This document shows, in pieces, positions 27,249-36,532 of a stretch of DNA of 64,000 nt. Source of the stretch: Enteroscipio rubneri (GTDB taxonomy: Bacteria > Actinomycetota > Coriobacteriia > Coriobacteriales > Eggerthellaceae); the NCBI RefSeq assembly GCF_002899715.1, contig NZ_PPEK01000001.1, positions 496,001-560,000 of the forward strand. Direction: 5' to 3'. Positions within the stretch are counted from its first letter, which is position 1. The number at the start of each line of letters is the position of its first letter. Under the pieces are notes generated by a model. The model was not told the DNA's origin. It saw nothing but the letters and a program-made list of their open reading frames with translations, and searched no databases. The position numbers and the translations under genes are program-made.

Positions 27249-27260
27249 ACACTCGGGGTT

Positions 27261-27320
27261 CCGTCGCCTCTGCGGGCGACGGATGAAGACGGGAGGGCGG
27301 CCGATACGGCCGTCCTCCCG
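27261..27320 (+). terminator. double hairpin after the EF-G-like gene
   Basis: CCGTCGCC/GGGCGACGG (27261-27282) is followed by a strong stem CGGGAGGGCGGCC (27290-27302) paired with GGCCGTCCTCCCG (27308-27320), with one G-T pair. It separates this gene from the convergent sortase gene. Confidence 0.65.
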
Positions 27321-27382
27321 TCGTCTCTCGACCGGAAAGCTTCGGGGACGCCGAAACAGGACCCGAAGCCGAGGGTGCAGCA

Positions 27383-28078
27383 TCAAAGGGCGGCAGCTCG
27401 CTCCACGGCAAATGCGAGCACGCGCTGCGCTCCGCCGGGCATGCAGGTGACGAGCGTCGTGACCCCGTCCGCCTCTTCCGTTGCCTGCGCATCGAGCACC
27501 ATCGCCGCCTTTCCGACCTGTTCGGAAAGCCAGGCGCGCAATGCCGCCTCGGATGCGAAGGCTGTGCGCTTGGCCGGTTCGCTGCCGTCGATAATGCGCG
27601 CCGCCACGACTTCGAATACGTGCGCGCCGTTCGGCTCGCTCACGACGATCGTGCGATGGTCGGCAGCAAACGACGCATCCAGGTAGCCGCGCACGGGCGC
27701 GAACATGGAACCATCCGCCATGTTGTGGCCCAAGATGATACGCTGAGGGCTGTTCAGCCCTTCGGGGCAGGAAGCGTCGAGGTAGAAACAGCCGCTTGCC
27801 GAAGGCTTCCGGTAGACGTCGTGTTTCAGGTAGTATTCGGGGTCCTCGACGGGCGCCTGCACGATCGGCCCATCGATCGAGGTGCCCGGCACCTCGATCC
27901 AACCGATCACATCGGGGTTGACGGACGTCCAGTACGCCCAGTCGATATTCGACGCACGGACGTCGCACACACCTCCCTTCTCGAGCGAAACACCGGAGAC
28001 GATGCCGTTTTCGCCGTCGTATGCCGGCAACGCGGCGAGGATCGCCGCCGTCAGCGCGCAGACGGCGAGGGCGCGCAT
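27383..28078 (-). CDS. class B-like sortase
   Basis: A 231-residue transpeptidase with an N-terminal signal anchor (MRALAVCALTAAILAAL). Conserved parts are DVIGWIEVPGTSIDGPIVQ, YYLKHDVYRKPSASGCFYLD, RIILGHNMADGSMFAPV with the catalytic His, TLVTC with the catalytic Cys near residue 213, and an Arg shortly after (GAQRVLAF). The YLKHD...GS/CFYLD and GHNM.DGSMF patterns are those of class B sortases. It lies just downstream of the SpaA-like surface protein on the same strand, and is probably its dedicated or pilin-type sortase. The start is uncertain: the ATG at 28078 fits the signal anchor but has GAGGAAGG rather far upstream; the frame is open to 28296. Confidence 0.82.
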   Translation of the reverse strand: MRALAVCALTAAILAALPAYDGENGIVSGVSLEKGGVCDVRASNIDWAYWTSVNPDVIGWIEVPGTSIDGPIVQAPVEDPEYYLKHDVYRKPSASGCFYLDASCPEGLNSPQRIILGHNMADGSMFAPVRGYLDASFAADHRTIVVSEPNGAHVFEVVAARIIDGSEPAKRTAFASEAALRAWLSEQVGKAAMVLDAQATEEADGVTTLVTCMPGGAQRVLAFAVERAAAL

Positions 28079-28269
28079 CGCACGACAAGTGTACCTTCCT
28101 CGAGGGTCGCCGCGGCGCGCCCTTCCGGCGAACCGCCTTCGCTTGCGGTTCCGGAGCGACTTGATCAACCGAGCCCGCCGATGCCGGACGATCCGGCTTC
28201 GCCGACGATCTCGTGCGATCCGCGTCTGGCTTGGAGCACCCCGCCGCTGCGCCGTTCCGAACACGGGGA

Positions 28270-31200
28270 TTATCCCGCGAACCGCAGGCGTCGCCATGCC
28301 GCCGCTCCTGCACAAGCTGTGGCAAGCGCGATGAAGGCAGCTGCGGCGAAACTCGGGGGAAGTTCGGCCCCGGTGCGGCCGTACAAAGACCCTTCCGCCT
28401 TGTCGGCCATGGTCACCGTATGTGCTGTACCAGTCGGCTCGACCGTGAAAGCTACGGCTTCCGCTCCAAGATAACCTGTAGGTGCTTCGATCTCCACCAG
28501 GTGCAGCTCGGATTCCGCCAGGCCTTCGAAGCGCACCGGCCCATCTTCGGACACCCATCCGATCGCCTTCCCTCCATCCTGGGAAGTCCAGTCGGGGCCG
28601 AGTTCGTGCACTTCGACTTCGGCGGGGCTTGTCAGGTGGTTCCGCGGATCGATGCAGGCGCCTTTCGCGTCGACGAGAGCGAGCACGGCACCAGGCAGCG
28701 GATCGCCGGTTGCGGCATCCACTTTTACGATGTCGGTTTTCGTGCAGTCGTCCTCAAGCTCGACATGTTGCTCCTCGGTGGTCGCTTCAACTGCGAATAC
28801 AAGGTCTTCGGCCGGCAGGTACCCATCGGGGGCCTGCTCTTCGTGCAATGCATAGTCGCCCGGGGGAAGCGCCTCGATAGCATGGGGCTCCGACTCGGAC
28901 GTCCATCGTTCGACCAGAGCGCGGAGCGGCTCGCCGTCTTCTCCCTCCGTGAGCGCGTATAGCTCGAGCGTTGCACCCTCAAGCGGTTGGCCCGTCGTGG
29001 CGGCCGTCTTGGAGACCAGCACCTTGGTGCAATCGTTCTCGAATCGAAGGATGCCTGCGGCCTCGCCGTCGATCAGGCCGTCTTTCCCGATAGTGATGTA
29101 TTGCACCGACCCGTCTGCCAAGTAGCCAGGAGGGGCTTCGACTTCGGCGAATCCGTACGTGCCAGGTGGCAGGCGGCATACGATAAGCCTGCCGTCGGCA
29201 TCGGTCGTACCGGAGGAGACGCGGTCCTCGTCCACTCGGTCGAGCGGCGAGAGCGCACCATCCGGATTCTCCGCGTGCTCGGAATCGTCAATGAGGTCGG
29301 GCGCATTCTCCTCGCGCTCGTCGGCGACGTTCCACCAGGCGAACCGCGCGCCCTCGACGGGCGCGCCATCGCCCGCGCGCGCCTTGTTCACCTCGATGCG
29401 CGTTGATGCATCGGTCACGTCGAGCGCCGCAGTTGTCACGGCGACGGACTGTCCCGCGTAGTTAAGCGTCACAGGGTGCGGCTCTGCGTCCAGGAGATAG
29501 CCGTCGGCCTGCTGCGTCTCGGCTACAACGTATGAACCCAGGTACAGCTCGTCGGTTTGCGCCGCTCCGTCCGCGCCAGTCTCGATGCAGGCCACCGGCT
29601 CGCCGGCCACGGCATGTACCGTTCCGTCGCCCGTCACGATATCCGATGCAGCTCGTACCTCGTAGATGCAGTGCGCGACGGGGCCGCCGCGTTCGGCGTC
29701 GGTTTTCGAGACGACAATCCTTCCTTTCTGTGGCATGTCGGGCATCGTGACCGTAAGAGGATCCGCCCATGTCCAGCCGGCGGAACCGTCGACCGTGAAC
29801 GGGATGGGGTCCGGGCCGAGCACGTAGCCCTCGGGGGCTGCGATCTCCTGAAGAAAGTAGGTCTTTCCGCCGTTGAGCTTTTCCGGCAGCATGCAGGTGC
29901 CTCGGGTGTCGGTGGTGAAGGCGGTCAGATGCGATAGGGCGGGGTAGTGACGCGTAAACGAAACCACCTGCCCGTGCTCGTCCAGGATGCGGAACGTCAT
30001 CTGCCCGGCGATTGCCTTGCCGGTTTCGGCATCCACCTTGACTACGCGCAGGGGGGTACCCGTTCCGTCTTCGAGCACGTAGTAGAGTTCCTGTCCGTTG
30101 TCGGTCACGGTTATACCGAAGTCCTCCACGGTCGCGTAACCGGCTGGCACGGTGCTCGCAACCTCGCGGACGATGTAGGAGCCGAAGGGGAGCGCACCCT
30201 CTGCCGTGGAGGCGTAGCCGCGGTCGTCGGTCGTAATCGTCGTGACGACTTCCCCGCGAGTCGCAAGCGTGCCGTCTGTTCGAACCACGGCGCCGTCGTT
30301 ATCGTTGACGATCTGGAAATCGACGCCGACAAGCGTGTCCTTGATGCCGCCGTCGCCTTGGGATGGCTCTGCGCTTGCAATCTTGGTAAGCGCCACATCG
30401 CCGCGCGCCACCTGCTCGGGATCGACGGGGGCTACATAGGTGCGCACGGTTTCGGATGGGCCGCCGCCTGTCACCTGCCGTACATGGACGCGTCCGCCTT
30501 CGGGAAGAAGGTAGCCCTCGGGCGCCGTTGTCTCTCGCACGGTCACCGTGCCGAGCGGCAACACGATGCGCCCGCGAGCGTTGCGATAGAAGTCGTCTCC
30601 CGCCACCTTGTAAGGATATTCGCGTCCTTCCGAGTCCGCGAACGTGCCGTCGGCTCCGGCAAGCGGGATAGTTCCCCGCTCGTCGGTCTGCATGATCCAG
30701 GTACGCTGGGGTTTCGTGCTCTCGATCCAACTCAAGTCGGTGGTCGAATGGAGGCCTGCGTAGAAGCCGATCTCGTATCGCGCTCGCGCAAGTGAGGCTC
30801 CAGCCTGGGGCCGCGCGCCATCCGCATCAGGCTCGAGTTCGGCGTCGCGCTTTTCGAGGAGGATGTCCGCGGTGTCGACCTGCGGTTCGTCTGCGACTGT
30901 GCTCGCGTTGACGCGGACGTACCGGTCGGCGTCGACGACAACCCGGTAGGTCGTGCCGTCGAGCGCGTAGCCGGCAGGAGGAGTGGCCTCTTTGATCCAA
31001 TAGGTTCCCACCGGCACGTCGAGTGCGGTCTTCCAGCGGCCCGCACCGTCGGTTGACATGGTGAAGCGACGGTCGGAGCACGCGGCGTCGCCGTATACGC
31101 CATACGAGGCCCCAGCCAGCGAGTAGCAGGGGTTGTTGCCGGATAGTTGCTCGTCATTGCTTGTTTTGACGAGTTCGATGCCGCCAGCGAAGCTGCGCGA

Positions 31201-31866
31201 AACGCGCACGGTCCCGCCCACGCGCTGGTAGCCGATCAGGCCGTGCTCGTTCTTCGAGACGCCGTCGGTCACGCCCGGCGGGGTGATGCGCACACTGTAT
31301 TCCACCCATCCCGCCCGCACGTCGACCGCCGACACGGCGGCCTCGTAAGAGGCGCTCGTATACGTTGGGGCGGCTGCAGTATGGTTGAGGCATTCGAGCG
31401 GCGAAACGGCCCATGCTCCCGAAAGTTCTCCCGAAAACCCGCTCACATTGAAGTAGGTTTGGCCGTTCGTGCGCCAAGAATTCTCGATGTAGCAGATTCC
31501 GCTCGTCTTCGTGCCGAGGGCGGGGGCGGATGCTGCGTGAGCCTCCTGCATCTGCGACCCTACGATGGGCGCGATCCCCGCTGCGAGCAGCACGACCAGG
31601 AGTGGCGCGGCGCATCTGCGCCTCGTCTTCCCGCAGGGGCGATGCGCGGGTTTCGCCCCGTGTGCCGTATGAGGCCGTGCGCTTGTCCGTGCCTTCGGAC
31701 GCGTGTTGCGCGCGGCTTGCGACGTTCTTGTGCATCCCTGCGCGCCGGGATGCTCCGCCGCGCTTCGCGTTCTCTTCGCGATGAGGGACAACCCGCAGCG
31801 GGCGATTCCGGTGCTTCCGCCCTCGCGTCCGCTGCGGGCTTCGATACATGCGCGATGCCGTTCCAT
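28270..31866 (-). CDS. large SpaA/Cna-B repeat surface protein
   Basis: A 1198-residue wall-anchored protein. A long basic N-terminus leads to a signal peptide (hydrophobic core near 86-104, AHAAS). An N-terminal domain of about 110 residues of unclear type follows, then eight SpaA-like repeats. Each starts with a K-T/V-D-type strand (for example VVKVDAETGKAIAG, VVSKTDAERGG, VNKARAGDGAPVEG) and ends near E-x-x-A-P-x-G-Y; the Lys and Glu there are those that form isopeptide bonds in this fold. The C-terminus has YGRTG in the LPxTG position, a hydrophobic segment and WRRLRF. The ATG at 31866 follows GGGAGGGAG; an ATG at 31896 does not. Likely a pilin or adhesin processed by the sortase downstream. 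Confidence 0.85.
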   Translation of the reverse strand: MERHRACIEARSGREGGSTGIARCGLSLIAKRTRSAAEHPGAQGCTRTSQAARNTRPKARTSARPHTAHGAKPAHRPCGKTRRRCAAPLLVVLLAAGIAPIVGSQMQEAHAASAPALGTKTSGICYIENSWRTNGQTYFNVSGFSGELSGAWAVSPLECLNHTAAAPTYTSASYEAAVSAVDVRAGWVEYSVRITPPGVTDGVSKNEHGLIGYQRVGGTVRVSRSFAGGIELVKTSNDEQLSGNNPCYSLAGASYGVYGDAACSDRRFTMSTDGAGRWKTALDVPVGTYWIKEATPPAGYALDGTTYRVVVDADRYVRVNASTVADEPQVDTADILLEKRDAELEPDADGARPQAGASLARARYEIGFYAGLHSTTDLSWIESTKPQRTWIMQTDERGTIPLAGADGTFADSEGREYPYKVAGDDFYRNARGRIVLPLGTVTVRETTAPEGYLLPEGGRVHVRQVTGGGPSETVRTYVAPVDPEQVARGDVALTKIASAEPSQGDGGIKDTLVGVDFQIVNDNDGAVVRTDGTLATRGEVVTTITTDDRGYASTAEGALPFGSYIVREVASTVPAGYATVEDFGITVTDNGQELYYVLEDGTGTPLRVVKVDAETGKAIAGQMTFRILDEHGQVVSFTRHYPALSHLTAFTTDTRGTCMLPEKLNGGKTYFLQEIAAPEGYVLGPDPIPFTVDGSAGWTWADPLTVTMPDMPQKGRIVVSKTDAERGGPVAHCIYEVRAASDIVTGDGTVHAVAGEPVACIETGADGAAQTDELYLGSYVVAETQQADGYLLDAEPHPVTLNYAGQSVAVTTAALDVTDASTRIEVNKARAGDGAPVEGARFAWWNVADEREENAPDLIDDSEHAENPDGALSPLDRVDEDRVSSGTTDADGRLIVCRLPPGTYGFAEVEAPPGYLADGSVQYITIGKDGLIDGEAAGILRFENDCTKVLVSKTAATTGQPLEGATLELYALTEGEDGEPLRALVERWTSESEPHAIEALPPGDYALHEEQAPDGYLPAEDLVFAVEATTEEQHVELEDDCTKTDIVKVDAATGDPLPGAVLALVDAKGACIDPRNHLTSPAEVEVHELGPDWTSQDGGKAIGWVSEDGPVRFEGLAESELHLVEIEAPTGYLGAEAVAFTVEPTGTAHTVTMADKAEGSLYGRTGAELPPSFAAAAFIALATACAGAAAWRRLRFAG

Positions 31867-32153
31867 GGCAGCTCCCTCCCTGGCCGATGGCGGCATCTGC
31901 GCGATGCCGTGAACCCATCATAATCAGCAGAGCTGGCGTCGCGATGGCGCACGTCTTGCCCCTCGCCGCCGCCTGTCGTTCGCAGGGGAGACCGATCGTC
32001 GAGCTTTCTGCGTCGCATTCCGGCCAGGCATCCGCCCGATCTCCAACGCGTATGCGACGCGCGTCCGACGTCGTTCTAGCGCGCCTGATGGGCGTGGGGA
32101 GAGCGCTGTTGAGTGCAGCCGCGCCGCAGAGCGACGCTGCGCAATGGGCGAGC

Positions 32154-33947
32154 TTATCGGGCGGAGGCGTAGCGCTCGCGGAAGGCGGCGAGGGGCATCG
32201 GGCGGGCGAAGTAGTAGCCCTGTCCGATGTCGCATTCGAGGCTGCGCAGCAGAGCGGCCTGCTCGGCCGTCTCGATTCCCTCGCACACCGTGTCTATGCC
32301 GAGGGCGTTTGCGAGGGGGATCACGTATTCGAGCACGCGGCGAGAACGCACGTCGTCCTCGCTTGCCGAAAGGAAGCCGCGATCAATTTTCAGGACGTCG
32401 ATGGGCATGCTTTTGAGCAGAGACAACGACGAATACCCGGTACCGAAGTCGTCCATGGCGATGGGAAAACCGCGTTCCTGCAGATCGGCGATGATATCGA
32501 TGATCACCTTCTCGTCGGCCGAGAACGCGCTTTCCGTGATCTCGACGTGCAGGAAGGATGCGGGTATGTCGAAGCGCCTCACCACGCTGTCGAACCGCTC
32601 GACGAAATCATTTTGCAGCATGGTGACGCGTGAGAAGTTGACCGCCAGATGGACGGGGGTGCCGTCGGACCTTGGATGGTCGACAAGCGGGTAGAGGCTG
32701 CAGGCCTGCTCCATCATGTAGAAGTCCAGCTCGGAGATGAATCCGTTCCGCTCGAACTGGGGGATGAACCGGTCGGGCGCCAAGAACCCCAGTTCGGGCG
32801 AATCCCGCCGGCAGAGCAGCTCGGCGCCGACGAGCGATCCGTCCTCGAGAGAGAACTGCGGCTGCAGATAGATGGCGTACTCGCCGTTGGTCAAGGCATC
32901 GCGCATGTGTTGTTCGATGCTGCGCTCGAATGCGAGCTTCGACTTGAACTCGTCATCATAGCGGGCGATCAGATTGTCGACGACGCCCTCCTTCAAAACG
33001 ACCGCCGCGTTGCTGACCGCTGTGGCGATGTCCTCATGCGCATCGGTCAGCTCGAAGACGCCGTAGCCGCAGACGATTCTGTCCGAGAACGGCAGCGTCT
33101 CGTTCGCACGCAAGCGCGCGGCCGTCAGCGCGGCAAGCTGCTCGGCGCGCGTCTTTCCGTTGCGAAGCAGCAGCACGAAGTGATCGGCGTTGGCATGCGC
33201 GACGAACTCGCCTGGCTCGCAGGCGAGTTCGAATAGCGATTGAAGCGTGCGGATCACGTCGTCGCCTGCTGAACGGCCGAACGACTCGTTGATGGCGCGG
33301 AAGCCGACGACATTGGTGTATACCACGAGATACGCTCCCGGTTCGCTCGCCTGCACGAGCCGGGCGGCTTCCTCTTCGAACGCGTAGAGGTTGCGCCCGC
33401 GAGTCAGCTGATCCGTGGTGAGGGCTTTTCTCATCTTGAGGCGATGCTGCCGTTCGAGGAGCGAGAAGAAGAGCGCAGAGCTGAGAATGAGCGCGATGCC
33501 GATGGCTGTGATCCATATGAAGTCGCTCTCGGCGCGTCGCTGCGCCAAGAGTACCGTTTCGTCAGCCAGCTTGAAATGCTCTTCGCTTAAAGTCAGCAGT
33601 CGCTCCGAGGATTTCTCCGCATCGGGTGCATCGAACTGCTGCTTGATGCTATCCCACTTATCCTGCACGCGCAACAGCGCGTCCATGAATTCCCCAGTGT
33701 CCTGGTTCACGACCGGGCGCTGCTCCTCGCGGTCGAAAAGCGAGGCGAGCGTCTCGTCGACGCGCTCCACAACCTCGTCGTTCGGAAGATTCGCTATCTC
33801 GAGCTTCACGGCCCGCTGCGTGGCACCCCGAACGACGCCGGCGTCGTTGATGATGCTTGCGTAGTTCTGCGTCTGCACCATGATGAACACGAGCATGCAG
33901 ACGCCGAGGAGCAGCATGATAACGGTTGCGACGACCTTCGACCGCAT
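32154..33947 (-). CDS. membrane GGDEF/EAL protein, probable c-di-GMP phosphodiesterase
   Basis: A 597-residue signalling protein. An N-terminal helix (VATVIMLLLGVCMLVFIMV), an extracytoplasmic four-helix-like sensor (about residues 30-175) and a second helix (WITAIGIALILSSALFFSLL) are followed by a GGDEF domain whose signature is degenerate (HANADHFV in place of the GGDEF loop). The EAL domain keeps the residues needed for hydrolysis: ELL in the EAL position, VNFS, EITES, DDFGTGYSS, LKID. So c-di-GMP breakdown is likely and synthesis is not. The ATG at 33947 with AAAGG is preferred to GTG 33962. It lies 287 bases upstream of the SpaA gene on the same strand, which may link it to adhesion. Confidence 0.85.
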   Translation of the reverse strand: MRSKVVATVIMLLLGVCMLVFIMVQTQNYASIINDAGVVRGATQRAVKLEIANLPNDEVVERVDETLASLFDREEQRPVVNQDTGEFMDALLRVQDKWDSIKQQFDAPDAEKSSERLLTLSEEHFKLADETVLLAQRRAESDFIWITAIGIALILSSALFFSLLERQHRLKMRKALTTDQLTRGRNLYAFEEEAARLVQASEPGAYLVVYTNVVGFRAINESFGRSAGDDVIRTLQSLFELACEPGEFVAHANADHFVLLLRNGKTRAEQLAALTAARLRANETLPFSDRIVCGYGVFELTDAHEDIATAVSNAAVVLKEGVVDNLIARYDDEFKSKLAFERSIEQHMRDALTNGEYAIYLQPQFSLEDGSLVGAELLCRRDSPELGFLAPDRFIPQFERNGFISELDFYMMEQACSLYPLVDHPRSDGTPVHLAVNFSRVTMLQNDFVERFDSVVRRFDIPASFLHVEITESAFSADEKVIIDIIADLQERGFPIAMDDFGTGYSSLSLLKSMPIDVLKIDRGFLSASEDDVRSRRVLEYVIPLANALGIDTVCEGIETAEQAALLRSLECDIGQGYYFARPMPLAAFRERYASAR

Positions 33948-34035
33948 GGGAGCCTTTCGCACAGAGGGGTATATGGTTCCTACTGCATAGTACCATGTTA
34001 CAACCGTTTCCCATGTAAAAGACGATGTTCGTCCG

Positions 34036-34764
34036 CTAGTTGTCGCGCGAAAGCCGCCGGAAGAGGAGCGCGAATGCGACGACCGAGATGACCATCCAGG
34101 CGAGCGTTACAAGGAGCGGCTGGAGGGCGTCGCCAGTGTAGAGGCTGCCCTGCGCCGACAGTTCGATGAGCTCGCTTGCCTCGCCTGTGGGGAAGAAGGG
34201 TGCCAGCTTTTCGAGCGTGTCGTTCGCCATGGAGAACGAGGGCAAAAACGCGACGAGCACGATGGGCAGGCTGTAGAGCCCGGCCGTCATCTGATCGCGC
34301 GCCGCCAGGCCGAGAAGCAATGCGATCATTACGATGGGAACGCTGCCCAAAAGGCTGATCAGCAGGTAGGAACCCATCTGATCGGCGGGAACGTCCAGCA
34401 CGGCGAAGCAGACGGCGTCCACGACTGCAATGGAGGCAAACGCGACGATGCCCCTTGACGCGAGAATGTGCCCGGCGCTCACGTTCGCCAGCATGAGCGT
34501 GCGCAGCGTGTTCTTCTCCTTTTCTTCGGCGATGGCGGTGAGGACCGTCATGCTGCCCACCATGCCTGCGGTGATGCAGAACGCCATGGAAACCAAATAC
34601 CGTGACAGCATCTCGGATTCTTCAGGGGATCCGCCCGACATCTGCGCGTACAGAAGAACGAAGGCGATGGGCAGCAGCGTGCAGATGAGCATGGTGGGGT
34701 TCTTCACCAGATCCTTGAGGTCTTTGCCCAAAAGAGCCCCCGTTTTACGCAGCGTTGTCTCCAT
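34036..34764 (-). CDS. ABC-2 type transporter permease (distal)
   Basis: A 242-residue permease with six hydrophobic segments and the layout of ABC-2 proteins (cytoplasmic N-terminus, TM1 near ICTLLPIAFVLLYA, last helix WMVISVVAFALLF). It starts directly at the stop codon of the ATPase gene (no spacer), so the two are translationally coupled. It resembles the other permease of this operon (35789-36532) along its length, so a heterodimeric channel is likely. Export of a peptide, lipid or antimicrobial is typical for such small ABC-2 systems; substrate unknown. Confidence 0.82.
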   Translation of the reverse strand: METTLRKTGALLGKDLKDLVKNPTMLICTLLPIAFVLLYAQMSGGSPEESEMLSRYLVSMAFCITAGMVGSMTVLTAIAEEKEKNTLRTLMLANVSAGHILASRGIVAFASIAVVDAVCFAVLDVPADQMGSYLLISLLGSVPIVMIALLLGLAARDQMTAGLYSLPIVLVAFLPSFSMANDTLEKLAPFFPTGEASELIELSAQGSLYTGDALQPLLVTLAWMVISVVAFALLFRRLSRDN

Positions 34765-35607
34765 TTAAAACTCCCTTCCCGTCAGCTCTAAGAACACTTC
34801 CTCCAGGTTCGGCTCCACCGAATGGATAGACAGGCAGGCGCCCGAGGCCAGCGCCTCGGCCACGGCGGCGGCGCCTGCAGAGTCTTTCGACGCATGCACC
34901 ACGCGCCCGTCGGCCAAGCGCATGAGCACCTCGTTCTTGGCGAAGCGTAGGCGCAACTCCTCCGGGGCATCGCAGGCGATAAGACGGCCCATGTCAAGGA
35001 TGCCCACGCGCTGGCATAGGTCTTCTGCCTCGGCCATATCGTGCGTGGTGAGGAATATCGTGGTGCCTGCTACGTTCAGCTCGCGCAGCATCTTGTGCAC
35101 CTCGGCGCGCGCTGCGGGATCGAGTCCGCTCGTGGGCTCGTCGAGGAACAGCAGCTCGGGTCCGTGCACGAGTGCGGCCAAAAGCGCGGCGCGCTGGCGC
35201 ATGCCCTTCGAGCAGTTCTTGACGAGCGTCTTCTTATCCGCATCCAGGTTCATGCGCTCGAGCAGCGCGGGAATGTTGTTCCCCGTCACGCCGCGGATCT
35301 TCGCGTAGAAGCGCAGGTTCTCATCGATGGTCATGCGCTCGTAGAGTGCGCTCGTGTCGGAGAGGATGCCGATGCGCTCGTAGTCGCTGCTCGCAGCGTG
35401 CTCGATGGCGCGCCCGAACAGCATGATGCGGCCGGAATCCTTGACGAGCTGACGCGTGAGCAGTTTGATGGTAGTGGTCTTGCCGGCGCCCGAGGGACCC
35501 AGGAAGCCGAAGCACTCGCCGCGTTCCACCTCGAAGGTAAGGTGGTTCAGCACGCGTTTCGCCTTGAAGCTGAGGGACACGTCGTCCATGGACAGCAGGG
35601 GGTTCAT
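34765..35607 (-). CDS. ABC transporter ATP-binding protein
   Basis: A 280-residue ATPase with intact motifs: Walker A GPSGAGKTT near residue 39, a signature reading CSKGMRQRAALLAAL, Walker B ELLFLDEPTSGLDP, and switch HDMAEAE. This is the CcmA/DrrA-type exporter subunit. The ATG at 35607 follows AAAGGAG; an in-frame ATG at 35745 would add 46 residues from a repeat-rich spacer and is rejected. It stands between two ABC-2 permeases and downstream of a LytTR hybrid that carries a degenerate ATPase-like domain. Confidence 0.9.
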   Translation of the reverse strand: MNPLLSMDDVSLSFKAKRVLNHLTFEVERGECFGFLGPSGAGKTTTIKLLTRQLVKDSGRIMLFGRAIEHAASSDYERIGILSDTSALYERMTIDENLRFYAKIRGVTGNNIPALLERMNLDADKKTLVKNCSKGMRQRAALLAALVHGPELLFLDEPTSGLDPAARAEVHKMLRELNVAGTTIFLTTHDMAEAEDLCQRVGILDMGRLIACDAPEELRLRFAKNEVLMRLADGRVVHASKDSAGAAAVAEALASGACLSIHSVEPNLEEVFLELTGREF

Positions 35608-35674
35608 GTAGATGCTCCTTTCGTTTTCGACGGGGAGCAGTTTCCTCCGACGCAAGCTCCTGAACAAGGAAAAC

Positions 35675-35741
35675 GCGACGTCGGGAGCACGCCGCGCGAC
35701 GAGAGGAGCGTGAGGCGCGACGACAGGAGCACGCGTCAAGG
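35675..35741. repeat. three imperfect tandem repeats in the permease/ATPase spacer
   Basis: A unit of about 22 bases with GCGACG and GAGCAC/GAGCGT parts recurs three times in 35675-35741, within the 181-base gap between the permease stop and the ATPase start. It is the only non-coding space inside this operon. Confidence 0.4.
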
Positions 35742-35788
35742 GCATGGGCGCGGGCGCGGCGGCCGGGTTGGGGAGGGAGCCGCCTGCG

Positions 35789-36532
35789 CTACTCGTCGCA
35801 GGGGATGCGCGGCGCGACGATGATGAACGCGACGAGGCTCACGACGATCCATGCGAGCTGCGCAAGCGCGGGCACGATGGACGCGGAGGCGAACAGCGTC
35901 CCTTCCGCCAGCGCGTAGACGAGGGCGAACCCGCCGCCGGTGGGCAGGAGAGGCAGCGCCTGGAACGTGGCTTCGGCGTACACGAAGAGCATGGGCGCGA
36001 TGCCGATGAGGATGATGGGCAGGCTGGAGAAGCTGGCCGCCATCTGGTTGCGCGAGGCGAGGCCCAATGCCAGCGACAGCGCGATCAGCGGGATGCTGGA
36101 CAGTACCGTGACCAGCATGAAGGGGGGCATCGAATCGAAGGATGCTCCCGACACCAGGAAGCACGCCGCCGCTACGAGCGCGGTCCACAGCGTGCTGACG
36201 ATGCCGTGCGCGGCGAGCATCTGGGCGCGGCCGACGCCGGCCAGCTCCATCGTGCGCAGCGTGCGCTTCTCGCGCGCCTCGGCCATGGGGTAGACGGTCG
36301 TCGTGCCGGGCACCATGCTGGTGGAGAACAGCATGCCCGTCACGAGCAGGAACATGCGCGCGTCGTCGTGGGCGATGGGCTCGATGACGACGAAGCGGAA
36401 CAAGAGAAGGAACAGAGCGGGGAACAAACAGCATGCGAGCAGCCCGGGGCTCTTCACCACGTTCATGAAGAATTTTCGCACGAGCGTACCTAAGATGCCC
36501 GGGCGGGCGGCGGCCTGCTTCGCGTTCACCAT
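35789..36532 (-). CDS. ABC-2 type transporter permease (proximal)
   Basis: A 247-residue membrane protein with six predicted helices, beginning with a cytoplasmic stretch and LLACCLFPALFLLLFRF. The middle carries the amphipathic EAREKRTLRTMELAGVGRAQML segment seen in ABC-2 permeases. Its ATG (36530-36532) lies inside the end of the LytTR hybrid gene, a seven-base overlap that implies coupled translation. It pairs with the 34036-34764 permease and the ATPase between them. Confidence 0.8.
   Translation of the reverse strand: MVNAKQAAARPGILGTLVRKFFMNVVKSPGLLACCLFPALFLLLFRFVVIEPIAHDDARMFLLVTGMLFSTSMVPGTTTVYPMAEAREKRTLRTMELAGVGRAQMLAAHGIVSTLWTALVAAACFLVSGASFDSMPPFMLVTVLSSIPLIALSLALGLASRNQMAASFSSLPIILIGIAPMLFVYAEATFQALPLLPTGGGFALVYALAEGTLFASASIVPALAQLAWIVVSLVAFIIVAPRIPCDE

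Noticed and set aside
25809-28325. 838-codon minus-strand open frame across the EF-G-like gene and sortase
   Set aside because: The complementary-strand EF-G-like gene is clear, and the part over the sortase is in a different frame from the real sortase.
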